The notes under the pieces: model-generated
Seen by the model: the letters and a program-made list of their open reading frames with translations, nothing else
What the model was told of the DNA's origin: nothing
The model's database searches: none
Source of the DNA: Paracoccaceae bacterium
GTDB taxonomy: Bacteria; Pseudomonadota; Alphaproteobacteria; Rhodobacterales; Rhodobacteraceae
NCBI GenBank assembly: GCA_026982575.1
Contig: JALSGU010000237.1
Coordinates: 1-39,706, forward strand
DNA: 39,706 nt
Direction of reading: 5' to 3'
Position numbers and translations under genes: made by a program
Shown: piece after piece, positions 26,082 through 34,242 of the stretch
Position numbering within the stretch: the stretch's first letter is position 1
Layout: every line of letters begins with the position of its first letter

Positions 26082-27377
26082 ATGACCAATGATTTGGGTT
26101 TGAATGTGTCAGATATTTCTAAAATTACCGTCTATGGTGCCAGCCCTGAATACACAAAAGCTGCTTGCCAAAATTTTGAATTGGACAGGGCGCTGACAGC
26201 TCAAAAAATCCGTGACGGATTGGTGATGCCTGCGAGAAAAACCACCACAGATCACACCATAGAATTTTTTGGGGGCGCTTATACAAACCAGCAAGAATTC
26301 ATCCCTGAATCAGCACTGACACGGCGCAAGGGTAACATAAGCGGGCCTTATCCTGCGGATATTCTTGCTAAAATCAAACCGGATTACCGTGAAGACGAGG
26401 TCGTTTTTTGCGGCCTTATGAATCATCATTTCGGCCATTTTCTGGTCGAGGCCACGGCGCGGCTTTGGTGGGGGATCAAAAACGGGTTTCGCGGTAAATA
26501 CCTGTTTCAGATTTTTGACCACGTAACTTACAAACCCGCAGCACAAGAGTTTTTTGAACTTTTGGGCATTGCCGATCAAATCGAATTTATTAAAAAACCA
26601 ACGATCTTCAAGACGCTGCATCTGCCGGAATCTGCGCTGGTATTTAACCAAAGCTATGCCAGCGAATATCTGCTTCCGTTTGAACGCATTCGTCAAAATT
26701 TGGCTGGCCAGATTCCAGCAGATAACCCAAAAAAGATATTTTTATCGCGCAAGGCGCTGAAACACCGTGCAGTAATAGGGCAAGACGTGGTTGAGAAATG
26801 GTTTAATAATCAAGAATATATCTCTGTTTCACCTGAAAGCCTGTCCCTAAGTCAGCAGATAAAGCTGGTTCTGGGTGCCGATGAAATTGCCGGCATTAAC
26901 GGTTCGGCCATGCATCTGCTGTTATTTAGCAAAGGTAAAAACACCAAAACAATCATGCGAAACGGCCCGTTTAATGCAACCTATATGATGCTTGACGGTG
27001 CAACTGGCACCAATTCCGAATATTTCTTTGCCCTCAAAAAAACCAAACGCGCCAATTTTGGCCTGATCACACCATCTTTGCTTGATCTGGAAAAACTTGC
27101 CGATATGTTGCGCGATTCAGGGCTTTTGATAGATCAAAAAATTGCGCTACCCGATGAAAATGCGCTGAAACAAAAATATCTGGCCAGCTGGCACGGGGCT
27201 TTTGCACAGAAAATCGGCCAAAACCCGCAGTCAGACGAAGCATTATTACCTGCACTTCTTTCATATACTCTTGATAAAAACGGGCCGGTTGACCTTAACC
27301 GGCTAAGCCGGATATTGGCAAAAGCAGGTTACGACGAAGAAGCCAGCTTGCTGGCAACACCATCCGATAAAGCTTAG
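26082..27377 (+). CDS. Glycosyltransferase family 61-like (DUF563) protein
   Basis: This 431-residue cytoplasmic protein has the GT61 hallmarks: LMNHHFGHFLVEATARLWWG (about 115-134), NPKKIFLSRKALKHRAVIGQDVV, and the acceptor/nucleotide region ADEIAGINGSAMHLLLFSKGK. GT61 enzymes in bacteria attach sugars to surface polysaccharides or proteins; donor and acceptor are not apparent. A C-terminal 100-residue helical extension (LASWHGAFAQKIGQNPQSDEAL) is present. Its stop overlaps by three bases the stop of the convergent M48 protease gene. No other polysaccharide genes are adjacent, so it looks like a stand-alone cargo gene. Confidence 0.82.
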   Translation: MTNDLGLNVSDISKITVYGASPEYTKAACQNFELDRALTAQKIRDGLVMPARKTTTDHTIEFFGGAYTNQQEFIPESALTRRKGNISGPYPADILAKIKPDYREDEVVFCGLMNHHFGHFLVEATARLWWGIKNGFRGKYLFQIFDHVTYKPAAQEFFELLGIADQIEFIKKPTIFKTLHLPESALVFNQSYASEYLLPFERIRQNLAGQIPADNPKKIFLSRKALKHRAVIGQDVVEKWFNNQEYISVSPESLSLSQQIKLVLGADEIAGINGSAMHLLLFSKGKNTKTIMRNGPFNATYMMLDGATGTNSEYFFALKKTKRANFGLITPSLLDLEKLADMLRDSGLLIDQKIALPDENALKQKYLASWHGAFAQKIGQNPQSDEALLPALLSYTLDKNGPVDLNRLSRILAKAGYDEEASLLATPSDKA

Positions 27378-28054
27378 GTTTTCCACGCGATTTCAAGTTT
27401 TTTAATTGCATCGATCCTGTCTTGGGTTTTGGGGTGGCTCATTAGCCACGCAGCTGTGCCGCCACCTTTTGGCGTCCATTCTTCCAGTTTGCGAAACAGC
27501 GATATTTGCGGATAAAGCCCGATACCGGATTTTTCCAGCAATGCGGCCGCATAGGCATCAGCCTCGTATTCATCTTTGCGCGACAAACCTGCCGCCAGCA
27601 GACCCACCAGAAAATTGGCGATATAGATCCCGAAAAACGGAATATAGCGCCCCAAAACCATGCTCAGCGCCACGCGAATGGCATTTTGGCCTGAAAAATC
27701 AATCATGCGACGTTTGGAATGGCCAAGTGCCACATGGCCCAGTTCATGGGCGATGACGCTGGCCATTTCCTCGGCCGTGACCTCGCCGGATCGGTATTTT
27801 TTGAAAAACCCGCGGGTGATAAAAATACGCCCGTCGGGGGCAGCCAAACCATTTACCGGCTCGACCTCGAAAATATAGGTTTTAAGCTGGGGCAGGTCTA
27901 GTTGCAGCGCCATCTTCTTAGTCAGCGCCAGCAATGCAGGGTCGTTTAGCAAGGTTGAGCGCTGATCAAGGTCACGCCCGGTGCGCCACGCGGAAAACCG
28001 ATACATGACCAGCCCGATGATGACAGCCATTAGAATGGGGGTGAATTTTATCAT
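27374..28054 (-). CDS. M48-family zinc metalloprotease
   Basis: This 226-residue protein has one N-terminal membrane helix (about 4-20) and an M48 peptidase domain with zinc motif HELGH at 103-107 and the third ligand E164 in RKDEYEADAYA. A hydrophobic stretch at about 138-156 may be a second membrane segment, as in HtpX-type enzymes. M48 proteases degrade misfolded envelope proteins. The start is the ATG at 28054 (MIKFTPILMAV); 16 upstream codons are open but overlap dedA. It is the last gene of the nine-gene cluster, 16 bp after dedA. Confidence 0.9.
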   Translation of the reverse strand: MIKFTPILMAVIIGLVMYRFSAWRTGRDLDQRSTLLNDPALLALTKKMALQLDLPQLKTYIFEVEPVNGLAAPDGRIFITRGFFKKYRSGEVTAEEMASVIAHELGHVALGHSKRRMIDFSGQNAIRVALSMVLGRYIPFFGIYIANFLVGLLAAGLSRKDEYEADAYAAALLEKSGIGLYPQISLFRKLEEWTPKGGGTAAWLMSHPKTQDRIDAIKKLEIAWKT

Positions 28055-28070
28055 GAAATGTAAATAGGGC

Positions 28071-28676
28071 TTACGATCGCTTTTTAACAGCCTTGCGGGC
28101 ATTTTTCAGCAGATTTCTGCCCAAGATGAACATGCCCAGCGCCCCCAGCAAGAACCAGCTTATGTCTGCAACCAGCCCTGCAATTGACTCGGCATTGGCT
28201 GAAAATAAAATCCCGAGACTAACATACGCGCCCACCCAGATCACCTCGCCCAACAAGGCCCAAAGGGTGAATCCGCGCCAGTGATAATCGCTCATGCCAC
28301 TGGCATAGTTGATCCAGGGACCAATAGGGGCAACCAGCCAGCGGCTAAGAAATACACCTATGCCGCCCCATTTTGCCGAAAATGCTTTTGCCCGTCGAAT
28401 GGATTTTGAATATTTTGGCGATTTTGCCAAGCGGGTTTCCAATGCGTCGCCGCCCCGAGCCCCGAGGAAATATGCCATTTGGTCTCCGATTGCTGCGGAT
28501 AGATAGGCAACGATTAGAACCGATATCAAATCAAAATCCCCCGACCCGACAAAAGCGCCGCTAAGCACCAGCAAAACAGAGCTGGGCAAAGGCACTGCCA
28601 AGCATGCCAGAACAATAGAGGCAGAAAGCACAACCAACCCGTAATCGGCAATAAGCTGCATCAAAATATCGGTCAT
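28071..28676 (-). CDS. DedA family membrane protein
   Basis: This 201-residue protein of the DedA/VTT family has about five hydrophobic segments. Characteristic phrases are ACLAVPLPSSVLLVLSGAFVGSG, YLSAAIGDQMAYFLGARGG, the conserved GIGVFLSRWLVAPIGPWINYASGMS re-entrant region and WALLGEVIWVGAYVSLG. DedA proteins act in lipid carrier (undecaprenyl phosphate) or phospholipid flipping and in membrane homeostasis. The start overlaps the preceding gene by four bases (ATGA). Membership in an operon with a metalloprotease and a VWA-MoxR pair fits an envelope-maintenance setting. Confidence 0.92.
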   Translation of the reverse strand: MTDILMQLIADYGLVVLSASIVLACLAVPLPSSVLLVLSGAFVGSGDFDLISVLIVAYLSAAIGDQMAYFLGARGGDALETRLAKSPKYSKSIRRAKAFSAKWGGIGVFLSRWLVAPIGPWINYASGMSDYHWRGFTLWALLGEVIWVGAYVSLGILFSANAESIAGLVADISWFLLGALGMFILGRNLLKNARKAVKKRS

Positions 28677-29023
28677 GGTCGCGCGGCCATGCTGCGGTGC
28701 TGTTCAATCGCGTCCATCAACTGCGCCACCAGTTGTTCATAAGGAATGCCGGTTTCCTGCGCCACACGCCGAATGCGCCGCCGCACGGAATTATCCAGCG
28801 GAATGCCGACGGATTGCAAAAGCACCTCGGGGGGGACATCATAGGTTTTGGCGATATACCCGATGGGCATCCATGGTTCTATTTCGCGGTCCTGATTGTT
28901 TTGAAAATAAACCGTATCCATAATGGTGCGGACCAAAAACATAATTGTAAACAGGCTGGCAATGACAAACCCCAGCAAAAGAAGCCGGTGGTCTTGCCAC
29001 AAATGTTTGATTTTCTTGATCAT
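28673..29023 (-). CDS. Membrane-anchored protein with a duplicated helical motif
   Basis: This 116-residue protein has one N-terminal membrane helix (about 14-36, LLLLGFVIASLFTIMFLV) followed by a soluble helical part. Two similar stretches, YIAKTYDVPPEVLLQSVGI (about 62-80) and RVAQETGIPYEQLVAQLMD (about 92-110), share the pattern [IV]-A-x3-[DG]-[VI]-P-x-E-x-L and look like an internal duplication of a helix-turn-helix-like unit. The start ATG 29023 overlaps the P450 stop by four bases, and the end overlaps dedA by four. I know no named family; the tight packing between P450 and dedA suggests a dedicated partner. Confidence 0.78.
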   Translation of the reverse strand: MIKKIKHLWQDHRLLLLGFVIASLFTIMFLVRTIMDTVYFQNNQDREIEPWMPIGYIAKTYDVPPEVLLQSVGIPLDNSVRRRIRRVAQETGIPYEQLVAQLMDAIEQHRSMAARP

Positions 29024-30180
29024 TTTTGCCCCCATGCGCAAGGCAGATTTAATATGCCGCGAAACGCCCAGCCGCCGATTTTTACATCTTGGGTTAATCT
29101 TATGTCTTTCAGGTGGTCAAAAATCAAGGGCAGGGCGACATCGGAAATCAGGGCTTTGCTGGCCCAAGCACCCGCGCAAAAATGTGGTCCTGCGCCAAAG
29201 GCGATATGTTTTCCGGCATCGCGGGTGATGTCGAATTTTTCCGGATTATCAAAATAATCTTCGTCGTGATTGGCGGAATTAAACATCAAAAATACATCAT
29301 CACCGGTTTTGAAATCAATGCCACCCAGCGATACGTCTTTGGCAATACGACGCGGAGACATGCCAATTGGTGCCATCCAGCGCACATATTCTTCAAATAC
29401 CTGCGCCCATGAAATTTCGCCGTTTTGCACCATTGCCAATTGTTTGGGATGGGTCAGCAAGGCCCAGATAATGCCGGCAATCACATCACGAGGCTCGTTC
29501 TGCCCGCCGCTGATTGCCAGCCGGATATTGGCATAAATGCTGGCTTTGGGCAGGTCTGCCGCCTGCATGATGCTTAACAGGTCAGGCGCATCTGATTTCT
29601 GTTGAATTGCGGCCTTGATTGCCGCATCAATTTTTTGGGTGGCAGCGTTACAATTTGCTTCAATCACCGGATCACCGGCATAATTGGAAATACCGTCGAT
29701 CATCGCTTGCGAGGTCTGGTCCATTTCTTGCCAGCTTAACCCGTGAATGCCGGTAATGATGCGCAGGGCCTCTCCAGACAGGCGGGTGGCAAACAGGGTG
29801 AAAAGATCACCGCTTTGCAGGGGTTCAATTTCTGCCAGAATGGTTTTCGCAGCGGTGCGGAACTGTGCTGTCCACACATCGCGCACGGTTTTTGGCGACA
29901 CGGTCGGGAAAATTGCTTTGCGTTCCAGCTTATGGCTTTCGCCGTCTTTGCGCATCAGGTTTTCGCCCATTAACCGTGTCATCAAGCCATCGGGTTGTAA
30001 TGAGGAAAAACTGGCAATATCCGGTTCTGCCTTTACGATATCATCGCGTCTGGTGATCAGGATGCGGTTCAGCTCCGGCGCAAAACAGATGGGGGTGTTT
30101 TTGCGCATTTTGCGCAGAGCAGGGTAAGGGTCCGCCCAGAATTCAGCCAGATCAATATGCACAACCGGTGCGTTGCTCAT
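29020..30180 (-). CDS. Cytochrome P450
   Basis: This 386-residue soluble bacterial-type P450 has the heme-binding loop IAFGAGPHFCAGAWASK with proximal cysteine C335, the K-helix ExxR pair E264/R267 (FEEYVRWMAPIG), and a C-helix region SHKLERKAIFP. The I-helix reads LAISGGQNEPRDVIAG (about 221-236). The usual acid-threonine pair of the oxygen-activation site is replaced by E-P, an atypical arrangement. No ferredoxin or ferredoxin reductase gene is nearby. It overlaps the VWA gene upstream and the 116-residue protein gene downstream by four bases each, so it is an integral member of the nine-gene cluster. The substrate is unknown. Confidence 0.92.
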   Translation of the reverse strand: MSNAPVVHIDLAEFWADPYPALRKMRKNTPICFAPELNRILITRRDDIVKAEPDIASFSSLQPDGLMTRLMGENLMRKDGESHKLERKAIFPTVSPKTVRDVWTAQFRTAAKTILAEIEPLQSGDLFTLFATRLSGEALRIITGIHGLSWQEMDQTSQAMIDGISNYAGDPVIEANCNAATQKIDAAIKAAIQQKSDAPDLLSIMQAADLPKASIYANIRLAISGGQNEPRDVIAGIIWALLTHPKQLAMVQNGEISWAQVFEEYVRWMAPIGMSPRRIAKDVSLGGIDFKTGDDVFLMFNSANHDEDYFDNPEKFDITRDAGKHIAFGAGPHFCAGAWASKALISDVALPLIFDHLKDIRLTQDVKIGGWAFRGILNLPCAWGQK

Positions 30181-31361
30181 CGCACCAGTTCCTTCATGGC
30201 GCTATCAATGCCTTTCAGGGTCATGGGGTGCATGCGGTTTTCAAAAATCTGTTCGATCATTTTGGTGGACTGGGTATATTGCCATTGTTCCTTTGGCACA
30301 GGGTTTATCCAGATATGATCGGGCCATTTTTCGCGAGCGCGTTGCAGCCAGACCTCGCCAGATTCCTGGTTGTAATGTTCATTTGCGCCGCCAACATAAG
30401 CGACTTCATAAGGTGACATCGCCGCATCGCCCACAAAAATACATTTATAATCAGCGCCATAGGTGTTCAGCACCTCCCAAGTTGGGGTTTGTTGGCCCCA
30501 GCGCCGCGCATTATCACGCCACACGCCCTCATACAGGCAATTGTGAAAATAGTAATATTCCAGATGTTTGAATTCACTGCGCGCCGCCGAAAACAGTTCT
30601 TCAACCAGTTTGATATGCGGGTCCATTGATCCGCCCACATCAAGAAATAACAATACCTTGATGGCGTTACGGCGTTCGGGCCGCATTTGCACATCCAGAT
30701 AGCCATGTTCGGCGGTGCTTTGGATGGTGCCATCCAGATCAAGCTCGTCAAGCGCGCCTGATCGCGCCCAGCGGCGCAGACGTTTTAGGGCCATTTTGAT
30801 GTTGCGGGTGCCAAGTTCCACACTGTCATCAAGATTGCGAAATTCGCGTTTATCCCAGACCTTGACCGCCCGTTGATGGCGGGATTTATCTTGGCCGATC
30901 CGTACGCCCTCGGGGTTATAGCCATAAGCACCAAAGGGCGAGGTGCCGGCAGTGCCGATCCATTTTGAACCGCCCTGATGGCGCTTTTCTTGTTCGCGCA
31001 ACCGTTCTTTCAGGGTTTCCATCAGCTTTTCAAACCCGCCGAGGCTTTCGATTTTCTCGCGCTCATCCGCGCTTAGCTGGTTTTCTGCCAGTTTTCGCAG
31101 CCATTCCTCGGGGATGTCGACCTTATCGATAATATCGGCCAGCAACAGTCCCTCTAGCCCCTTGAAACTGGCGGAAAACACTTGGTCAAACCGGTCCAGA
31201 TGGCGCTCATCTTTCACCATGGTGATACGGGCGAGGTAATAAAACCCCTCCACGTCATACATCACCAATGCTTTTTGCATGGCTTCCAGAAAGCTGAGGA
31301 ACTCGCGCAGGCTAACGGGGATTTTGGCGTCTCGTAAATTGGTAAAGAAACGCAAAAACAT
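30177..31361 (-). CDS. CoxE-like VWA-domain protein (COG3825 type)
   Basis: This 394-residue protein has a helical N-terminal region (FLRFFTNLRDAKIPVSLREFLSF) and a charged central linker (about 95-165) with KWIGTAGTSPFGAYGYNPEGVRIG. The C-terminal von Willebrand A domain has the metal-site motif DVGGSMDPH at 241-249 and further threonine and aspartate positions (CIFVGDAAMSPYE). It fits the COG3825 VWA family, which pairs with MoxR AAA ATPases to assemble or activate metal-containing enzymes, as in RavA-ViaA or CoxD-CoxE. The moxR partner is three genes upstream in the same operon. It overlaps the P450 start by four bases, which hints that the P450 might be a client (inference). Confidence 0.9.
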   Translation of the reverse strand: MFLRFFTNLRDAKIPVSLREFLSFLEAMQKALVMYDVEGFYYLARITMVKDERHLDRFDQVFSASFKGLEGLLLADIIDKVDIPEEWLRKLAENQLSADEREKIESLGGFEKLMETLKERLREQEKRHQGGSKWIGTAGTSPFGAYGYNPEGVRIGQDKSRHQRAVKVWDKREFRNLDDSVELGTRNIKMALKRLRRWARSGALDELDLDGTIQSTAEHGYLDVQMRPERRNAIKVLLFLDVGGSMDPHIKLVEELFSAARSEFKHLEYYYFHNCLYEGVWRDNARRWGQQTPTWEVLNTYGADYKCIFVGDAAMSPYEVAYVGGANEHYNQESGEVWLQRAREKWPDHIWINPVPKEQWQYTQSTKMIEQIFENRMHPMTLKGIDSAMKELVR

Positions 31362-31364
31362 GAT

Positions 31365-31535
31365 TTATGCCAGCCCGAGCTTGCCCACGATGATGGCAAT
31401 GAAAAGCGCTGCAATCGAGAATACGATGCCAAAAACAACCCCGTATTGAAGTTTGTCTGCCAGTTTTCCGCCGCGTTTTGCCGCGCGAAACCAGCCAAAC
31501 AAGCCGCCCAAAATAAACATCACGGGATAGATCAT
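31365..31535 (-). CDS. 56-residue membrane microprotein
   Basis: This small gene reads MIYPVMFILGGLFGWFRAAK, then a short basic loop (RGGKLADKLQ), then a second hydrophobic segment (about 31-52) ending KLGLA. It is a helical hairpin with positive-inside charge in the loop. It lies 11 bp after the DUF2927 lipoprotein gene and 3 bp before the VWA gene, on the same strand, with AAAGGGCG upstream of the ATG. Its exact fit into the operon is strong evidence of coding. It resembles the small apolipoprotein-like membrane proteins often missed by gene callers. The function is unknown. Confidence 0.75.
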   Translation of the reverse strand: MIYPVMFILGGLFGWFRAAKRGGKLADKLQYGVVFGIVFSIAALFIAIIVGKLGLA

Positions 31536-31546
31536 TATTACGCCCT

Positions 31547-32821
31547 TTATTGCTCTGCCGGAACCAGACCGGCAATTTGTGCCTGTGCTGTCGCAATGCG
31601 CTCAGCATCGTTGCCAAACGCATAACGTGCTTGGGCCAGACTGTCGAGCCGCGCGCGCTCTGATTCCGCATCACGACCAAGTGCCGCAAACGCCAAGGCA
31701 CGGATACCCTGAATACCCGCGACCAGTACCGCATCTTGATGGTCGCGCGCAACGGCCAGTGCCGGGGTGGTTAGTTGAATAACATCCGCGTAACGCCTCG
31801 TGGCCAAAGCAACCGCAGCAATATGCATGGCCGTAAGGGCTGTGCGCAAATTATCAGGGCCAAGTTGCGCCAGCGACAGTGTATAGGCTTCTTGAAAGGC
31901 GGGGGCCGCAAGGTGTGGTGCACCGCGCAGATTAAGCCGCCCATAGACCAGCAAAGAATGGACCAACCGATGATCCCCAAGCCCGCGCGCGATTTGCACC
32001 GCCTGATCCGCGGCCGCCACACGGGCACCACGCGGGTTGCCGCCGGTTATCGCGGTTTCAATCTGGCGTTTCCATTGCGGGTTGGCAAATAATACAGGCC
32101 CGCTGCGATTGCCCGTCGGGTTGATTTCATTCAAAATAGCGCTGACAATCGGCGCGGCCTGAGCATTGCTCATGCCGGTTTTTAGCCGCTTGTCATATAG
32201 AACCCGCAACATCAAAAGATCAAAACCGGTCAGCCGGGTATGCACATTATCGTCATTAAAAATCGAATCTGCCACATAATACAGGTCATTCACGGGGCCA
32301 AGCGCCTGGCCAACCTCTTCGTTCAGGCATGCGCGCACGATGTAGGGCGGCGCATCATCGGGTATAAAAATAGCGGCTTTTTGCAATATATTTTGGCTGG
32401 CCCAACTGCGGCTTTCGCCACGCCGGAATGCCGCCCAGCTATTGACACCGGAGGCCACCACGCAGGCAGCGTTGGGAAAGGTCCGGTCCATCACAGCAGC
32501 GGGAATTTGCTGGATATGGATTTGGGCGCTATTATTGCCAATTTCAATATCGATATTTGCACCACGCCGGATATTTTGCACAACCGATTCCAGATCATGC
32601 CGATATTCCGACAAAGCCGGGCTTAGGAAAACGCGGACCACCCCGTTATATTTCAGCAATCCCTGAACTGTGCCTCCGGTTTCGGTGCGATAGGTCAGGT
32701 CAAGAAATTCCTTGGCCAAGGCAGAATTGGCCCGTGAAACAGCAACCCCCGTGGGGCCAACCCCGACCGAGGGAATGGTGCATCCGGAAATAAATATCAA
32801 TAAAGCGATTTTTTTCAACAT
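31547..32821 (-). CDS. DUF2927 lipoprotein
   Basis: This 424-residue exported lipoprotein begins MLKKIALLIFISGCTIPS; the lipobox cysteine is C14. The region GVVRVFLSPALSEYRHDLESVVQNI and IHIQQIPAAVMDRTFPNAACVVA matches the DUF2927 pattern. INEE-like RACLNEEVGQALGPVNDLYYVADSIFNDD is a conserved segment that recalls metallopeptidase-like folds, without a proven catalytic site. The C-terminal half has TPR-like helical repeats (LGPDNLRTALTAMHIAAVALATRRYADV). The start ATG 32821 is one base past the GNAT stop; ATG 32833 would add MRDK and overlap it. It is probably periplasmic, anchored in the outer membrane. Confidence 0.85.
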   Translation of the reverse strand: MLKKIALLIFISGCTIPSVGVGPTGVAVSRANSALAKEFLDLTYRTETGGTVQGLLKYNGVVRVFLSPALSEYRHDLESVVQNIRRGANIDIEIGNNSAQIHIQQIPAAVMDRTFPNAACVVASGVNSWAAFRRGESRSWASQNILQKAAIFIPDDAPPYIVRACLNEEVGQALGPVNDLYYVADSIFNDDNVHTRLTGFDLLMLRVLYDKRLKTGMSNAQAAPIVSAILNEINPTGNRSGPVLFANPQWKRQIETAITGGNPRGARVAAADQAVQIARGLGDHRLVHSLLVYGRLNLRGAPHLAAPAFQEAYTLSLAQLGPDNLRTALTAMHIAAVALATRRYADVIQLTTPALAVARDHQDAVLVAGIQGIRALAFAALGRDAESERARLDSLAQARYAFGNDAERIATAQAQIAGLVPAEQ

Positions 32822-32822
32822 C

Positions 32823-33263
32823 TTATCGCGCATACTTAATAAAAGGGGTTAGGGTGCCAACCTTGTCATATAACTGCCGTCCAGCGTTATTGAAATTTTG
32901 GGTCAGCCAGTAAACCTTGGGACAACCGGCCGTATCGGCAGCGGCGTAAACCCCCTCGATCAAGGCTCTCCCGATGCCCTTACCGCGATAGGCCGGATCA
33001 GCATAAAGGTCTTGAAGATAGCAGGTATTTTCCAGCTGCCAGCCATGGGTGTGATAAATATAATGGGTCAGACCCACAAGTTTACCGTCCAGATCCGCCA
33101 CCAACCCGTGATATTCCGGATGGTCTTTTGACAGCATCCGGCCTATGGCGGCGTCAAATATTTCTGGCGATAATCCGGTTTCGTAATATTCCAGATACCC
33201 CCGCCAAAGCACCCGCCATTGCGGGTCATCGGCTTGCTCCAAAGGGCGGATAACAAGATTCAT
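32823..33263 (-). CDS. GNAT family N-acetyltransferase
   Basis: This 146-residue protein has the GNAT fold with the acetyl-CoA pyrophosphate loop YRGKGIGRALIEG (about 95-107), preceded by the beta-4 strand CYLQDLYADPA and followed by the C-terminal VYWLTQNFNNAGRQLYDKVG strand and helix. The substrate is unknown; proteins of this shape often modify small amines or ribosomal or other proteins. It overlaps the moxR stop by four bases and ends one base before the lipoprotein start, so it is the second gene of the cluster. Confidence 0.9.
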   Translation of the reverse strand: MNLVIRPLEQADDPQWRVLWRGYLEYYETGLSPEIFDAAIGRMLSKDHPEYHGLVADLDGKLVGLTHYIYHTHGWQLENTCYLQDLYADPAYRGKGIGRALIEGVYAAADTAGCPKVYWLTQNFNNAGRQLYDKVGTLTPFIKYAR

Positions 33264-34099
33264 CGCCGCCCTCGCGCCATAAAGGCCAAACGTTCAAATA
33301 AATGCACATCCTGTTCGTTTTTCAGCAGGGCACCGTGCAGTTTGGGCAAAGCGTCCACCCCATCGCGGCGCAAATCGCTGGCGTCCAGATCTTCGGCCAA
33401 TAGCAGCTTTAGCCAGTCCAGCACTTCGCTGGTGGATGGTTTTTTCTTTAGCCCCGGTGTTTCGCGCAGTTCATAAAACTGGGTTAATGCGGCCTCGACC
33501 AGTGTTTTTTTGATGTTTGGAAAATGCACATCAATAATGGCTTGCATGGTATCGGCATCGGGAAACCGGATATAATGGAAAAAGCAGCGGCGCAAAAACG
33601 CATCGGGCAGTTCTTTTTCATTATTCGAGGTAATAATCACAATCGGGCGCTGTTTGGCGCGGATGGTTTCGCCGGTTTCATAGACATGGAATTCCATTTT
33701 ATCCAGTTCCTGCAACAGGTCATTGGGGAATTCGATATCGGCTTTGTCGATTTCATCGATCAGCAATAACATCCGTTCATCGGCATCAAAGGCCTGCCAC
33801 AGTTTGCCCGGCTTGATATAGTTTTTAACGTCATGCACACGGGCATCCCCAAGCTGGCTGTCGCGCAACCGGCTGACCGCGTCATATTCATAAAGGCCTT
33901 GCTGGGCTTTGGTGGTCGATTTGATGTTCCACTCAATCATGGTCAGGCCCAGCGCATCCGCGATTTGCCGCGCCAGTTCGGTTTTGCCGGTGCCGGGTTC
34001 ACCTTTGACCAAAAGCGGGCGTTCCAGCGTGATGGCGGCATTGACCGCAACCGTCAAATCATCGGTGGCGACATAGTTTTTGGTGCCTTCAAAACGCAT
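33260..34099 (-). CDS. MoxR-family AAA+ ATPase
   Basis: This 279-residue MoxR ATPase has Walker A LLVKGEPGTGKTEL (P-loop 33-40), Walker B MLLLIDEIDKAD, sensor 1 PIVIITSNNEKELPDAFLRRC and a C-terminal lid with PSTSEVLDWLKLLLAEDLD. MoxR proteins remodel client complexes together with VWA proteins. The cognate CoxE-like VWA gene is four genes downstream in the same cluster, the usual pair being adjacent in other genomes. The start is ATG 34099 (MRFEGTKNYVATDD), five codons inside the open frame. It is the first gene of the operon, divergent from dksA with 143 bp between starts that should hold both promoters. Confidence 0.93.
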   Translation of the reverse strand: MRFEGTKNYVATDDLTVAVNAAITLERPLLVKGEPGTGKTELARQIADALGLTMIEWNIKSTTKAQQGLYEYDAVSRLRDSQLGDARVHDVKNYIKPGKLWQAFDADERMLLLIDEIDKADIEFPNDLLQELDKMEFHVYETGETIRAKQRPIVIITSNNEKELPDAFLRRCFFHYIRFPDADTMQAIIDVHFPNIKKTLVEAALTQFYELRETPGLKKKPSTSEVLDWLKLLLAEDLDASDLRRDGVDALPKLHGALLKNEQDVHLFERLAFMARGRR

Positions 34100-34242
34100 G
34101 GGTAATCCTGACAAATTTCATTGGAATCAGCGCGCAGACTAACAGCAAGTGAAATTGATGCAAGTTTGTCGCGCCAGCTAGTGACATTCCTTGAATTTCC
34201 GGCTATCTCACGGCCAAGCGAGACTTTATTAGGGGTAAGGGT

